This document shows, in pieces, positions 20,603-28,281 of a stretch of DNA of 64,000 nt. Position 1 is the stretch's first letter. Every line of letters begins with the position of its first letter. The notes under the pieces were generated by a model. The model did not search any database, had not been told where the DNA came from, and worked only from the letters and a program-made list of their open reading frames with translations. Where the stretch lies: the IMG/VR virus record IMGVR_UViG_3300013132_000047, positions 1-64,000 of that record. One strand, given 5' to 3'. The stretch is from a virus. A program made the position numbers and the translations under genes.

Positions 20603-23209
20603 TTATACCCCGCCCATTTTTGCTAGCGAACCAGCAGCTTTTTCCACGTAGATTACACCATAAGGCAAAGGGAATTTTGATTCTAACTCAGCAATAGTGG
20701 TTTCAGGAAATTGCTCTTTGTATGTTTCGCGTTCAGCAAAAACGTTTTGACGAAGTTGTTCGTATTGTTCGTTTGCTGCAATGTGTTCGGGACGTAAAAA
20801 TCCGCCAATTTTATTCACTACAGGACCACTAGGTGGTTTAATAGAAACAGAAACTTCTTTAACGGCAGAATTGCCACGCAAATCCTCAAGTCGAATGATT
20901 GCACCATTTGTGTTTAAACGCCACTTCGGGCACAAGGTTGCGTACAACATTTGACGTTGCCTTGTGGAATCGTTGTCCATAGCCAACGCATTTCCAATGC
21001 CTCCAGTTGCGCGTGCATTGTAGCTAACTCTACTGGTATGATTTTTGTAAAGCGCATGACCACATTCGCAAGTTGGTGAAAACCAGTTTTCAATCTGCGA
21101 CGTATCATAGGTTCTGTTGCAGTGCACACACCGCCAAGCGTCATGCACATCTATTTGATCTGGTTCACCATGATCGTTAAAAATCACAACATCAGTATCA
21201 AACGAAGGCAGCTGTGTTTTATCAAAACCTTTGCGCTTACCGTAATAACCCCGAGCTAGTTGGTAGCCGTACAGTTGTTGGCGTACTGTTATTGTTCTAT
21301 CGGCATCGCCGGAGTTGCCAATAACAATTTCTTCATCAAGACGTGCAACAAAATCTTCAGGATTAACAACAGGTTCACCGTTTTCATAGTACATGCCGCC
21401 AATAGCATCAATCTTTGTTGTCGTCATTTCTTCCGGCCAAACAACATCAGAAGAAACAATACCACCAATTGTTTCACGATATTTGGGGTGCGAAGTTATT
21501 GTGGCAAGAATTTCTTCATGTAGTCTTTGAACCGTTTGAGAATGCTGACGTTTACCGACACGCATCTCTTCTTCAACAATAGCAGTATTGTATGCGCCAA
21601 GGTCGAAATCGATGTCGGTGCGTTCAGAACCAAAAGAATCCATGAAAACTTTACGAAGATTTAACCCATTAGGGTTAGTGCAACGAGGCTTTGAAGGTTC
21701 TACCCCACTAGTGCGCAGCCAAGAGGGACGAACCTTAATTGGCCTTGTCTTATGGAGCATTGACGTGACTTTAGAGTACTGAGTCTTAATGTCGTTTACG
21801 GCTTTATTTCCGTAACGAGCTTTTGCTAGACGCAAAAGTTCTGGTAAATAAAGCCGAAAAACTGAAGCATTTGCTTTCGTTTCACTATAAGTTTCTGGCA
21901 AATTACCATTGCCATCAACAGCTAAATATTCACCAAGACGAAACTCGACATGCAAAACACCATGCGGAGGAAAAACTTCTTGGTATTTTGTTTGTCGACC
22001 GGTAGTAAACTCGACAATACCAGACGCAAGATTATATCTTGGCGCTTTAGCATGATAGTAGCATGGCTTGTTACGTTTATGGTCACACCTGGGACAATTA
22101 GGATTTACCAGAGAATTCCAGTCGGAATTAGAAATTTTGATCTTTTCGGGCAAAGAAGGCCAACGACTTTTGACAATTTTGAGATTATCTGGCAAAGAAA
22201 AGATCTTATGAAAAGGATACATTATTTCAGCAACGCCATAGCTTAAGCCAGGAAAACTACTGTCCCTTACGTCGTAACCCATAACCGTGTCTTCATTGAC
22301 ATAGATACGGTAGTCATCCGCCGAAACAATTGCAGTTACACTATTGGCAAGAAAACGAATTTTATATTTTAATTCTCCGTAGTGAAAATCTTTACGGAGA
22401 ATTTGAACACCAAACGACAGTATTCTTCCATGACCTTCGGTTTGCTTTTTCCAAAGGGCCAAGCCAAGAGCCTGACCAACTTCCATAGAAGAATACTCAG
22501 GGTTTAGCAAAACTTGTTCACGTTCCCATGGGGTTAGACTTGCATTATCGTTCATCTCCAGGTAATTGAACTGCCAGTTTTCGCCTGCGTAATCTACGTA
22601 ATAGCAGTTGGCACAAGAAGGTGATTCTACTCGTTTACCTTTTGGTTTGAAATCGCAGTAAACTACAGAACCATTTACTTTTATACCTTCAACCGGCAGT
22701 GAACAAGAACCACCAACAGAAACATTCCACCTATTTAGACGGCTTCCGTCTGAAGTTGACGGTTCAAGAACAACTTTACCGTTTTTCTTTATTGGACGGT
22801 AAATTATTGCAGAACCAGAAGCAGAGCTGACAACGTCAACTTCTATTGGAACAAAATGCTCACAAACAAGACATTGTTTACGCAAGTTTTGCCCACAAGT
22901 TGAAAGAAACGCTCTAGTTGTAGACGAAGACGTTTCTTGCAAATCAACAATTCGATTGTTATGGTCAGTTGTGTTTAGTACCTTTACTTCGTTCCAGATT
23001 TTGTTAGGCGCACAAGCAAAATCACTTTCGTTGTACAAAGGATCTTGCTGCGCTTTTAAAAGATCAATCTTATTGTGAGCCCAAAACTTGTCGTTGGTTC
23101 TTGTGCATGTTCGGCACACAAGTTCACGGGGACGATCTTCGTATTGTTCGCACAAAGAAATTTCTTCAATAGAAATTCCCTCACCAGTCATTATTTGTCT
23201 CACTTTCAA
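20603..23209 (-). CDS. large multi-zinc-ribbon protein, 868 aa
   Basis: Unrecognised and one of the largest proteins here. Several cysteine clusters: VCRTCTRTND near the N-terminus, CGQNLRKQCLVC, SCANCYYVDY, NCPRCDHKRNKPCYYH in the middle and WRCVHCNRTYD ... CECGH near the C-terminus. The remainder is mixed alpha/beta with no catalytic motif that I can name. It overlaps 23181-23603 by 29 nt. Size and repeated zinc ribbons suggest a nucleic-acid-binding or scaffold protein; it could be a divergent replication or transcription factor. Function open. Confidence 0.8.
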   Translation of the reverse strand: MKVRQIMTGEGISIEEISLCEQYEDRPRELVCRTCTRTNDKFWAHNKIDLLKAQQDPLYNESDFACAPNKIWNEVKVLNTTDHNNRIVDLQETSSSTTRAFLSTCGQNLRKQCLVCEHFVPIEVDVVSSASGSAIIYRPIKKNGKVVLEPSTSDGSRLNRWNVSVGGSCSLPVEGIKVNGSVVYCDFKPKGKRVESPSCANCYYVDYAGENWQFNYLEMNDNASLTPWEREQVLLNPEYSSMEVGQALGLALWKKQTEGHGRILSFGVQILRKDFHYGELKYKIRFLANSVTAIVSADDYRIYVNEDTVMGYDVRDSSFPGLSYGVAEIMYPFHKIFSLPDNLKIVKSRWPSLPEKIKISNSDWNSLVNPNCPRCDHKRNKPCYYHAKAPRYNLASGIVEFTTGRQTKYQEVFPPHGVLHVEFRLGEYLAVDGNGNLPETYSETKANASVFRLYLPELLRLAKARYGNKAVNDIKTQYSKVTSMLHKTRPIKVRPSWLRTSGVEPSKPRCTNPNGLNLRKVFMDSFGSERTDIDFDLGAYNTAIVEEEMRVGKRQHSQTVQRLHEEILATITSHPKYRETIGGIVSSDVVWPEEMTTTKIDAIGGMYYENGEPVVNPEDFVARLDEEIVIGNSGDADRTITVRQQLYGYQLARGYYGKRKGFDKTQLPSFDTDVVIFNDHGEPDQIDVHDAWRCVHCNRTYDTSQIENWFSPTCECGHALYKNHTSRVSYNARATGGIGNALAMDNDSTRQRQMLYATLCPKWRLNTNGAIIRLEDLRGNSAVKEVSVSIKPPSGPVVNKIGGFLRPEHIAANEQYEQLRQNVFAERETYKEQFPETTIAELESKFPLPYGVIYVEKAAGSLAKMGGV

Positions 23210-23603
23210 TTGAGCGTTGGTAAGATAATAAAGTTTCTATAGAGTCTGCAAGAAACTTTATTTGATCTTGTGGAGACATAGCCCGTATAGTTGACAAAAT
23301 CATGTCGACAGGGCTTTTTCGGCAACTAAGTGCAACAACAAGAATATTCATCCTTATTGTTTCACTTAATTCAGACACTAAAGCGTCAGCATCGCCGAGT
23401 GTATTTCTTAATTGCGTTGCGGCATTGTACGCTTCAAGAAGAAATTCATCTGTAGTTAAAGATTGAATTTTATCTTTAGCGTTTTGCAAAGACAAAGCAT
23501 TTTGAGTTGTTATTTCACTTGATGAAGTATTCGCGTACATCAAGTTTGGCTCAAAAATGCTTTCAAACATGTCGTCATTGACAACATCTGAATCGTCAAA
23601 CAA
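23181..23603 (-). CDS. hypothetical helical protein, 140 aa
   Basis: Start TTG 23603 with AGGGGG 6-7 nt upstream. Helical (NALSLQNAKDKIQSL; NILVVALSCRKSPVDMI). Directly follows the whiB-like gene and precedes the 868-aa gene, with which it overlaps. Unrecognised. Confidence 0.65.
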   Translation of the reverse strand: MFDDSDVVNDDMFESIFEPNLMYANTSSSEITTQNALSLQNAKDKIQSLTTDEFLLEAYNAATQLRNTLGDADALVSELSETIRMNILVVALSCRKSPVDMILSTIRAMSPQDQIKFLADSIETLLSYQRSIESETNNDW

Positions 23604-23619
23604 GACAACCCCCTAAGGT

Positions 23620-23886
23620 TTAATACCACTGGAATTTGATCAAACCATCTGTTCTGCTTTTGGATCGAAGATATCTTTCCGAGAAAGGTTTACCTCTCGT
23701 CAAGATTTTACCTCCCCAAACCCCACAATTTTTCCAACCCGAAATGCCCAACTCAAAACATTCTGTTTTAACAGGGCATGTTTCGCAAATCTCAACTGCT
23801 TTTTTTAATTCATCAAGCCTTGAAGAAAAAAACCAATTCTTCAATTCTTGTGGCAGGTCTTTGCAGACCGCCTTTGAGTAATCCAT
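23620..23886 (-). CDS. second WhiB-like iron-sulfur protein, 88 aa
   Basis: Compact WhiB-like protein: cysteines at 8, 34, 37 and 43 (AVCK, ICETCPVKTEC) and the glycine turn GVWGG (55-59), followed by a basic tail (RYLRSKSRTDG) as in DNA-binding WhiB proteins. The second of two adjacent ATGs is preferred for AAGGAG spacing. Its about 230-nt untranslated leader is highly structured (23913-24098), unusual in this otherwise tightly packed region, so its translation or transcription is probably controlled by RNA structure. Confidence 0.88.
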   Translation of the reverse strand: MDYSKAVCKDLPQELKNWFFSSRLDELKKAVEICETCPVKTECFELGISGWKNCGVWGGKILTRGKPFSERYLRSKSRTDGLIKFQWY

Positions 23887-23912
23887 CATTCTCCTTAGAT
23901 TTAGTTCCGATA

Positions 23913-24098
23913 GGCCCCTGGCAAGTGCGTGGAAAGGAGGGGAACACGCAACTCTAGTTAAACTAGTTGCCAGAGGGGCCCATCGACCTGATTGGGGGAT
24001 ATCAGGTGTTTAGGATTCCAATAGTTAGACCATGGCCCTCACAGGAGACCTTAATGGTCACAGTCTGCACTGCTATTGTTTGCGCAACCGTAAACGGT
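23913..24098 (-). ncRNA. structured RNA leader or ncRNA upstream of whiB-like gene
   Basis: The 228-bp gap 23890-24117 contains no open frame but many helices: a closing stem GGCCCC-TGGCAA (23913-23924) with its complement at 23967-23980 enclosing TGCGTG/CACGCA (23926-23931/23945-23950) and CTAGTT/AACTAG, i.e. a three-way junction; ACCTGAT/ATCAGGT (23986-23992/24001-24007); CAATAG/CTATTG (24019/24073) enclosing GACCAT/ATGGTC; and ACCGT/ACGGT (24087-24098). Strand is taken from the neighbouring genes. Could be a riboswitch-like leader or a separate small RNA; no known class recognised. Confidence 0.5.
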
Positions 24099-24116
24099 AC
24101 CTAAATCTTCTAGCGT

Positions 24117-24431
24117 TTAAACAGAGATAGTTTTACGAATTTGTTTAACCTTTGATTTAGAAAGATTTTCGTATTTGTAGTAGGTCACTACAATGTCAAA
24201 GTTTTTCGACAACACAAAAACATCATTTTCATACTTAAAATGTTTACGATCATGGGTGCCTTTAGACAAAGGAACTTGAGTGTAAACCAAGAAAAGAGTA
24301 TCTCTTATCTTTTGCTCAACAGAAACAAAATCATCTTTTTTACAGTTATATTTGTTATCGTGGCGTTCAAGATAACGTTTTTTAGCGTGATGAGAAATTT
24401 TTACAGTAAAAGGATTGAACTGTGCTGTCAT
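24117..24431 (-). CDS. hypothetical protein, 104 aa
   Basis: Begins MTAQFNPFTVKISHHAKKRY, basic, with HHAKKRYLERHD that recalls DUF4258/RelE-like folds, followed by strands (FVLSKNFDIVVTYYKY). Could be a small RNase-like or toxin-like fold; weak. Last gene before the structured region. Confidence 0.6.
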   Translation of the reverse strand: MTAQFNPFTVKISHHAKKRYLERHDNKYNCKKDDFVSVEQKIRDTLFLVYTQVPLSKGTHDRKHFKYENDVFVLSKNFDIVVTYYKYENLSKSKVKQIRKTISV

Positions 24432-24432
24432 T

Positions 24433-24636
24433 TTAAGAATTCCATTTGTTTACATAAAGTTCAAGAGTTCTTGTTTCCATGCGCGCAAACCAAATATCAT
24501 CACAACAATTTAAACAAACACTTTCAAAAGTTTCAATATCACAAAACATTGCTACGTCACTTTTGCAGACATCGCAAGATACTTCAAAAGAAGGATGATG
24601 ATCAATAAATCCGGCCCAATACCTTGTTTGTTTCAT
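24433..24636 (-). CDS. zinc-knuckle protein, 67 aa
   Basis: ATG 24636 (MKQTRYWAGFIDHHPSFEVS). SCDVCKSD and later VCLNCCDD form two CxxC knuckles (zinc ribbon). Overlaps the preceding gene by 35 nt and ends 1 nt before the next start. Confidence 0.62.
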   Translation of the reverse strand: MKQTRYWAGFIDHHPSFEVSCDVCKSDVAMFCDIETFESVCLNCCDDIWFARMETRTLELYVNKWNS

Positions 24637-24922
24637 ACGAAGACCACTCTCCATTTTCGGGAACGTGCACAAAATCCCCCCTGCTTTCTCCCCAATAATC
24701 ATGGACTAGCCCAGAAGGAGGAAAACGCAGGTAAGCTATTTCATCAAAATTGATAAGCCAACTAGCAGATTGACTAAAAACTGAAATAGTTGATTCGTTG
24801 CTGTTTATTTTAGCATCGCCAACTATAATCTGACCAGATTCTTTTAAACAAACAATAACTTTTGTATTATGGAAACGTTCTATAGGAATTTCTTTTGTAA
24901 AACTTAAAACAAAAGCATTCAT
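24602..24922 (-). CDS. hypothetical protein, 106 aa
   Basis: Beta-rich small protein (MNAFVLSFTKEIPIERFHNT; VIVCLKESGQIIVGDAKI). ATG with AAAGGAG 6 nt upstream. Unrecognised. Preceded by the structured region 24961-25171. Confidence 0.66.
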   Translation of the reverse strand: MNAFVLSFTKEIPIERFHNTKVIVCLKESGQIIVGDAKINSNESTISVFSQSASWLINFDEIAYLRFPPSGLVHDYWGESRGDFVHVPENGEWSSYETNKVLGRIY

Positions 24923-24960
24923 TTTCGCTCCTTTGTTAAATTTAGACCGACTAAAACGTG

Positions 24961-25171
24961 TGATCTAGGCATCGACGTTAAAAAAAGTCTAGGCCTTTAG
25001 ATCACCTTATGGCCTTGAATATACAACACGTCTTAAAAGACGTGCAAGTCATAAGAAAAGAATTGTACTCCATTGAAACCCCCAATGTAGTTGAATGAAC
25101 TATTGCAAACATCACCTTCCCGAAGCAGCAGGCAACGCTCAAACCTGCTGCTTCGGGTCGGCAATGGAGTA
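24961..25171 (-). ncRNA. second structured non-coding region
   Basis: The gap 24923-25180 holds nested perfect helices: TACTCCATTG (25066-25075) pairs with CAATGGAGTA (25162-25171), enclosing a 14-bp perfect stem CCCGAAGCAGCAGG/CCTGCTGCTTCGGG (25119-25132/25144-25157); then CACGTCTT/AAGACGTG (25027-25034/25037-25044) and TGATCTA/TAGATCA (24961-24967/24998-25004). A 57-codon frame crosses it but lacks a ribosome binding site and looks random. Likely a structured RNA in the leader of 24602-24922 or an independent small RNA. Confidence 0.5.
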
Positions 25172-25180
25172 TCATTCACG

Positions 25181-25816
25181 CTAAGGAATGTCTAGGGCTA
25201 GGGCAGACTCAAACCCTTCGACTTCCCTCTCCTTTCTTAGTGCCGCAATTTCCAGCATTGCAGCCCAAGAATCTATAAATCCATTATTGCCTGATTCATT
25301 GTATGTCATAATGTCATCGATTTCGTTATTCGTTAAAAACGTTAGACGTTTATTTTGCAAGATTATATCTAGCAAAGTCATGTCGATTTTAGATTTGTGA
25401 GATCCAGCGATTTTATCGGCTAGATACAAAGAACCTTCGCGATCTTCATAACGGTGAACAATTTCAGGAAAGTTTTCAGTAAGCCAACTGTAGTAGTACA
25501 ATACTTCGTCGTCAGTGAGTTCATCGTTATCGTGTTTGCTGACTGGCACAAACTTATCAACAAAGTTGACTATCTTTACTCTTTGGTCAGCAACGTCACA
25601 CTGTGCTTGTTTTTTGGTCGCGCGGTATTTACAAACGTCGCAGTGACATCCAGATTCGTGCTCAGGTTCTCCAGTAATTTTAGCTATGATAGCAGCAACA
25701 AGAGTTTTGGGAGAAACCATCATTGCTGCACCAGCTACCCGTGGAGTAAGAATTGGGATTGTTGTTGTAAAGCATTCGTTTCTGAATTCTTTGAATTTGT
25801 TTACATAAACGCCCAT
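25181..25816 (-). CDS. hypothetical protein, 211 aa
   Basis: Unrecognised. Contains a cysteine group HESGCHCDVCKYRATKK (about 54-70), and an acidic C-terminal half. A short hydrophobic patch (RVAGAAMMVSPKTLVAAII) precedes the Cys group. ATG 25816 overlaps the previous gene. Confidence 0.65.
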   Translation of the reverse strand: MGVYVNKFKEFRNECFTTTIPILTPRVAGAAMMVSPKTLVAAIIAKITGEPEHESGCHCDVCKYRATKKQAQCDVADQRVKIVNFVDKFVPVSKHDNDELTDDEVLYYYSWLTENFPEIVHRYEDREGSLYLADKIAGSHKSKIDMTLLDIILQNKRLTFLTNNEIDDIMTYNESGNNGFIDSWAAMLEIAALRKEREVEGFESALALDIP

Positions 25817-26199
25817 GCATGATCCTTTTCGTTAAGAGGATCTTTTACATAGCCACTGAATAAAGCGGAAAGTCCGTCAGTAAAATCTTTATCAAAGAAC
25901 GGATCACCTTCAGGTTTCCAGTCGTAGATTACGAAATCAAATCGTTCATCTTGATAAAGATAAAATTCTTGTTGAGCGTCTGGTGGGCGATTTACTTTAC
26001 GTTGAGAGGTAGTTGGTTCGTTAGTTTCTTTGCTATTTCTATCAAGTAGTGAACTGAGCACTGCTAGCGGACCCACTTGCATAATGTCGCCACCAGATCC
26101 TGCACCAAAAATTGGCGCAACAGAAAGATAGGTGGATTTACGCCAGTTGTTAAACCTAACAAATGGATTACGCAATTGGGAGGTCTGCTGTAGGGTCAA
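25801..26199 (-). CDS. hypothetical protein, 132 aa
   Basis: Start TTG 26199 (no good ribosome binding site; the first ATG is 117 nt later but the segment before it looks coding). Acidic aromatic C-terminus (FDFVIYDWKPEGDPFFD). Unrecognised. Confidence 0.55.
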   Translation of the reverse strand: MTLQQTSQLRNPFVRFNNWRKSTYLSVAPIFGAGSGGDIMQVGPLAVLSSLLDRNSKETNEPTTSQRKVNRPPDAQQEFYLYQDERFDFVIYDWKPEGDPFFDKDFTDGLSALFSGYVKDPLNEKDHAWAFM

Positions 26200-26548
26200 T
26201 CATCGGAGGCATAGGCAATGCGTGCATTGGCTGCATCGGTTGCATTACTGGCGTATAATGCGACTGATAGTAGCTAGCTTGCGGATTGTATGCGAATGGC
26301 GACGATGATCGTTTGAACATGTCATCAACCGGTTTACAAACACTGCGCGCACAATCACATGCTGTGACAGCACCTTTCTTGAGCGCATTAGTGCTAAGTT
26401 GCATTGTTTTCAATGACCCCGCCAACGTGTTGAGCGAAGCCATTGGACCAACAATGCCCGGAATTCCAGTCGTAATGAAGAAAGTTTCAGACCGGAACTG
26501 GCGAAGCCTGGTACGTAGTGACTTTAGTTTGCCAACTGTTTGACTCAT
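26168..26548 (-). CDS. hypothetical protein with Met/Pro-rich tail, 126 aa
   Basis: ATG 26548 (MSQTVGKLKSLRTRLRQF) with GGAGG 8 nt upstream. A hydrophobic/Gly stretch (FFITTGIPGIVGPMASL) may be membrane-associated; the C-terminus is low complexity with PMQPMQPMHALPMPPM repeats. Adjacent to the M50-type proteases; may be their partner, by context only. Confidence 0.6.
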   Translation of the reverse strand: MSQTVGKLKSLRTRLRQFRSETFFITTGIPGIVGPMASLNTLAGSLKTMQLSTNALKKGAVTACDCARSVCKPVDDMFKRSSSPFAYNPQASYYQSHYTPVMQPMQPMHALPMPPMIDPTADLPIA

Positions 26549-27002
26549 CTTTGTGCCTCCGATAGCGGCGCCCATCGGCACCGAATGTACCTGACCAAAC
26601 CTGAAACAGCAACATCCAAAACGATGCCCAAGCCATTGGCGTAAACTTAATTGCAATGGCAATGAACATGGTGATGATGGAAACAATAGAACCAATCATC
26701 GGCCCCGCCAAGGCGACCGATTGTAGATGATTGGGATCTTTGCCTTTTACTGTTGTACCCCCTAGTACACCATAGATCAGAGGGATAAAAAATGGCAGCA
26801 ATGGCATTTGACCAGTTTTTGCCGCGGCAAAATAATGACCAAATTCATGAGCAGCAACAATCAAAAAGATGATTGCACCGAGCCACAAAGGCAACATTGC
26901 GTACAATACAGCAGCAGTGGCTGCTGCGGTACCGACACAATAGGTTGCTTGCCAAGCAGCACGTTTTACTTTCTTAAAGTTGATCTTCTTATGCCATGTC
27001 AT
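26487..27002 (-). CDS. M50-type (site-2 protease-like) membrane metalloprotease, 171 aa
   Basis: Zinc motif HEFGH at 52-56 inside a membrane helix (GAIIFLIVAAHEFGHYFAA), further hydrophobic helices at about 20-40, 68-82 and 95-135, and GADGRR (141-146) as the likely third-ligand Asp motif. About 170 residues is a minimal M50 core lacking PDZ or CBS domains. Starts inside the end of 26989-27174. Such enzymes cut membrane-embedded proteins, often anti-sigma factors; the target here is unknown. Confidence 0.82.
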   Translation of the reverse strand: MTWHKKINFKKVKRAAWQATYCVGTAAATAAVLYAMLPLWLGAIIFLIVAAHEFGHYFAAAKTGQMPLLPFFIPLIYGVLGGTTVKGKDPNHLQSVALAGPMIGSIVSIITMFIAIAIKFTPMAWASFWMLLFQVWSGTFGADGRRYRRHKDESNSWQTKVTTYQASPVPV

Positions 27003-27174
27003 ATGCGAGCCCCATCTCGGTAGCGAGCACACGGCTACGACGATTTACGTTGCTCAACCATTTCTCAGCAAACGGGCTGACAAGCGCATCAAACGTTTGC
27101 TTGAAAAGCCAGCCAAGAAAACTTAAAACAAACCACTTAGTCACTCCTTTGAGAATAAAGGATGCAACTTTCAT
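26989..27174 (-). CDS. small amphipathic/membrane protein, 61 aa
   Basis: MKVASFILKGVTKWFVLSFL begins an amphipathic or single membrane helix, followed by a basic region (VNRRSRVLATE). It lies between the two M50-type protease genes and overlaps both (ATGA start), so it may be a regulator or substrate; that is inference from position. Confidence 0.65.
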   Translation of the reverse strand: MKVASFILKGVTKWFVLSFLGWLFKQTFDALVSPFAEKWLSNVNRRSRVLATEMGLAYDMA

Positions 27175-27686
27175 AGCGCTACCTTCCAGTCTGTTTCGGC
27201 GTGAATGTCACAGGGTACTGAAATGTGCGAGACATTTGTAACTACTTTTGTCCCCTCCTTTGCTTTTCTGAATTTGCGGCCATCAGAACCAAACGTTGCT
27301 GCAAAGATTTCACGGACGGCCATGCCGCCAGCGAACAATGCACCTAGCGTTGAGCCAACTAGCATGAAAGCGATGAGCATAGCCGCACTTACTAAAGTGC
27401 CGGCCAGCGGTCCTGCCATTGCGATCGCACGGATCTTCGAAAAATCCTTGGTAGGTATCCATGTCGCTCCTATTGCTAACGGTCCTAATGGAATAAACAT
27501 TGGCAATGCTGTTTTTGTGTTGAGTAGTTTGGCCGCACCAAAATGACCAAGTTCATGTGCTATCAACACAGCCAACATTATAATCAAAATCCAATAAGGA
27601 TAGAACACTAGCATGATTGCGGCAGAAGCTGCAATGCTGCCCATGAACCATCCTATTTGTATAACTGACCAAGTAATTTTTTTCAT
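27171..27686 (-). CDS. second M50-type membrane metalloprotease, 171 aa
   Basis: Paralogue of 26487-27002 with the same length and layout: HELGH at 44-48 (VLIAHELGHFGAAKLL), PLGPLAIGATW, an AGPLAGTLVS helix and GSDGRKFRK (133-141) matching GADGRR of its neighbour. Four or so hydrophobic helices. The C-terminus (KVVTNVSHISVPCD) is soluble. Sequence similarity and adjacency indicate tandem duplication. Confidence 0.83.
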   Translation of the reverse strand: MKKITWSVIQIGWFMGSIAASAAIMLVFYPYWILIIMLAVLIAHELGHFGAAKLLNTKTALPMFIPLGPLAIGATWIPTKDFSKIRAIAMAGPLAGTLVSAAMLIAFMLVGSTLGALFAGGMAVREIFAATFGSDGRKFRKAKEGTKVVTNVSHISVPCDIHAETDWKVAL

Positions 27687-28048
27687 TAGATCTCAAATGT
27701 TTGGTTGATGAGCTCGTGAGTTTTGTTTCGAGGATACATGCGCAACACTTGAATGTGAAGTTTTCTATCGTCTTGATGGGTGAGAATTTTTCCGTGGAAT
27801 CCACCGTACTTGATGTGGTGCAGCCACGAGATTTGACGTGTCTCTGGTGAGTCAAGAACCCATCGCGTGTTAGGAGAATCTTTTCTAAGGTTTTGGGTGG
27901 CAATCACGAAGATGCCGTGAACTGTTCTGCGAAGCAGATGTTCGCTGTCATCTATTGTTTCAACGACAAGCGTTTCACGCCCTACACGTGCTATGCGTGT
28001 GGGGCTGTGAAGAGCGTTGTGGATTGATACCATTACATCAGCGTTCAT
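27686..28048 (-). CDS. hypothetical protein, 120 aa
   Basis: ATG 28048 (MNADVMVSIHNALHSPTRIA) with AAGGAG 10 nt upstream. Beta-rich, many His and Arg; C-terminus WVLDSPETRQISWLHHIKYG. First gene of the leftward M50 run. A perfect ACCCATAT/ATATGGGT hairpin (28075-28092) lies in its leader. Confidence 0.62.
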   Translation of the reverse strand: MNADVMVSIHNALHSPTRIARVGRETLVVETIDDSEHLLRRTVHGIFVIATQNLRKDSPNTRWVLDSPETRQISWLHHIKYGGFHGKILTHQDDRKLHIQVLRMYPRNKTHELINQTFEI

Positions 28049-28226
28049 ACTTTGATACTCCTTTGTTGGTATAAACCCATATAAATATGGGTACAAGTAT
28101 GGATGTGAAAGTATCGTTTTGTGTGTTTTAAGAAATGTTGAGTTACATTATTGGATTTTGTTTCATTTAAGCGCATACATATACAAATTGAACTCATTAA
28201 CATTTCTGTGATTTAAAAAACGACAG

Positions 28227-28276
28227 AAAAAAGCGTGTTGGGGGTCGACCCGAAGGCCGACCCCCGTAGCACACGC
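28227..28276 (-). terminator. intrinsic terminator
   Basis: On the leftward strand, GCGTGT (outer) and GGGGGTCG/CGACCCCC (inner) form a strong GC hairpin followed by TTTTTT (the A-run at 28227-28232 on the plus strand). It lies 6 nt after the stop of 28282-29340, a textbook terminator and the clearest one in the window. Confidence 0.88.
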
Positions 28277-28281
28277 AGTGG

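Noticed and set aside
25002-25175. 57-codon leftward frame
   Set aside because: No ribosome binding site, random-looking Cys-rich sequence, and the DNA forms perfect long stems better explained as RNA.
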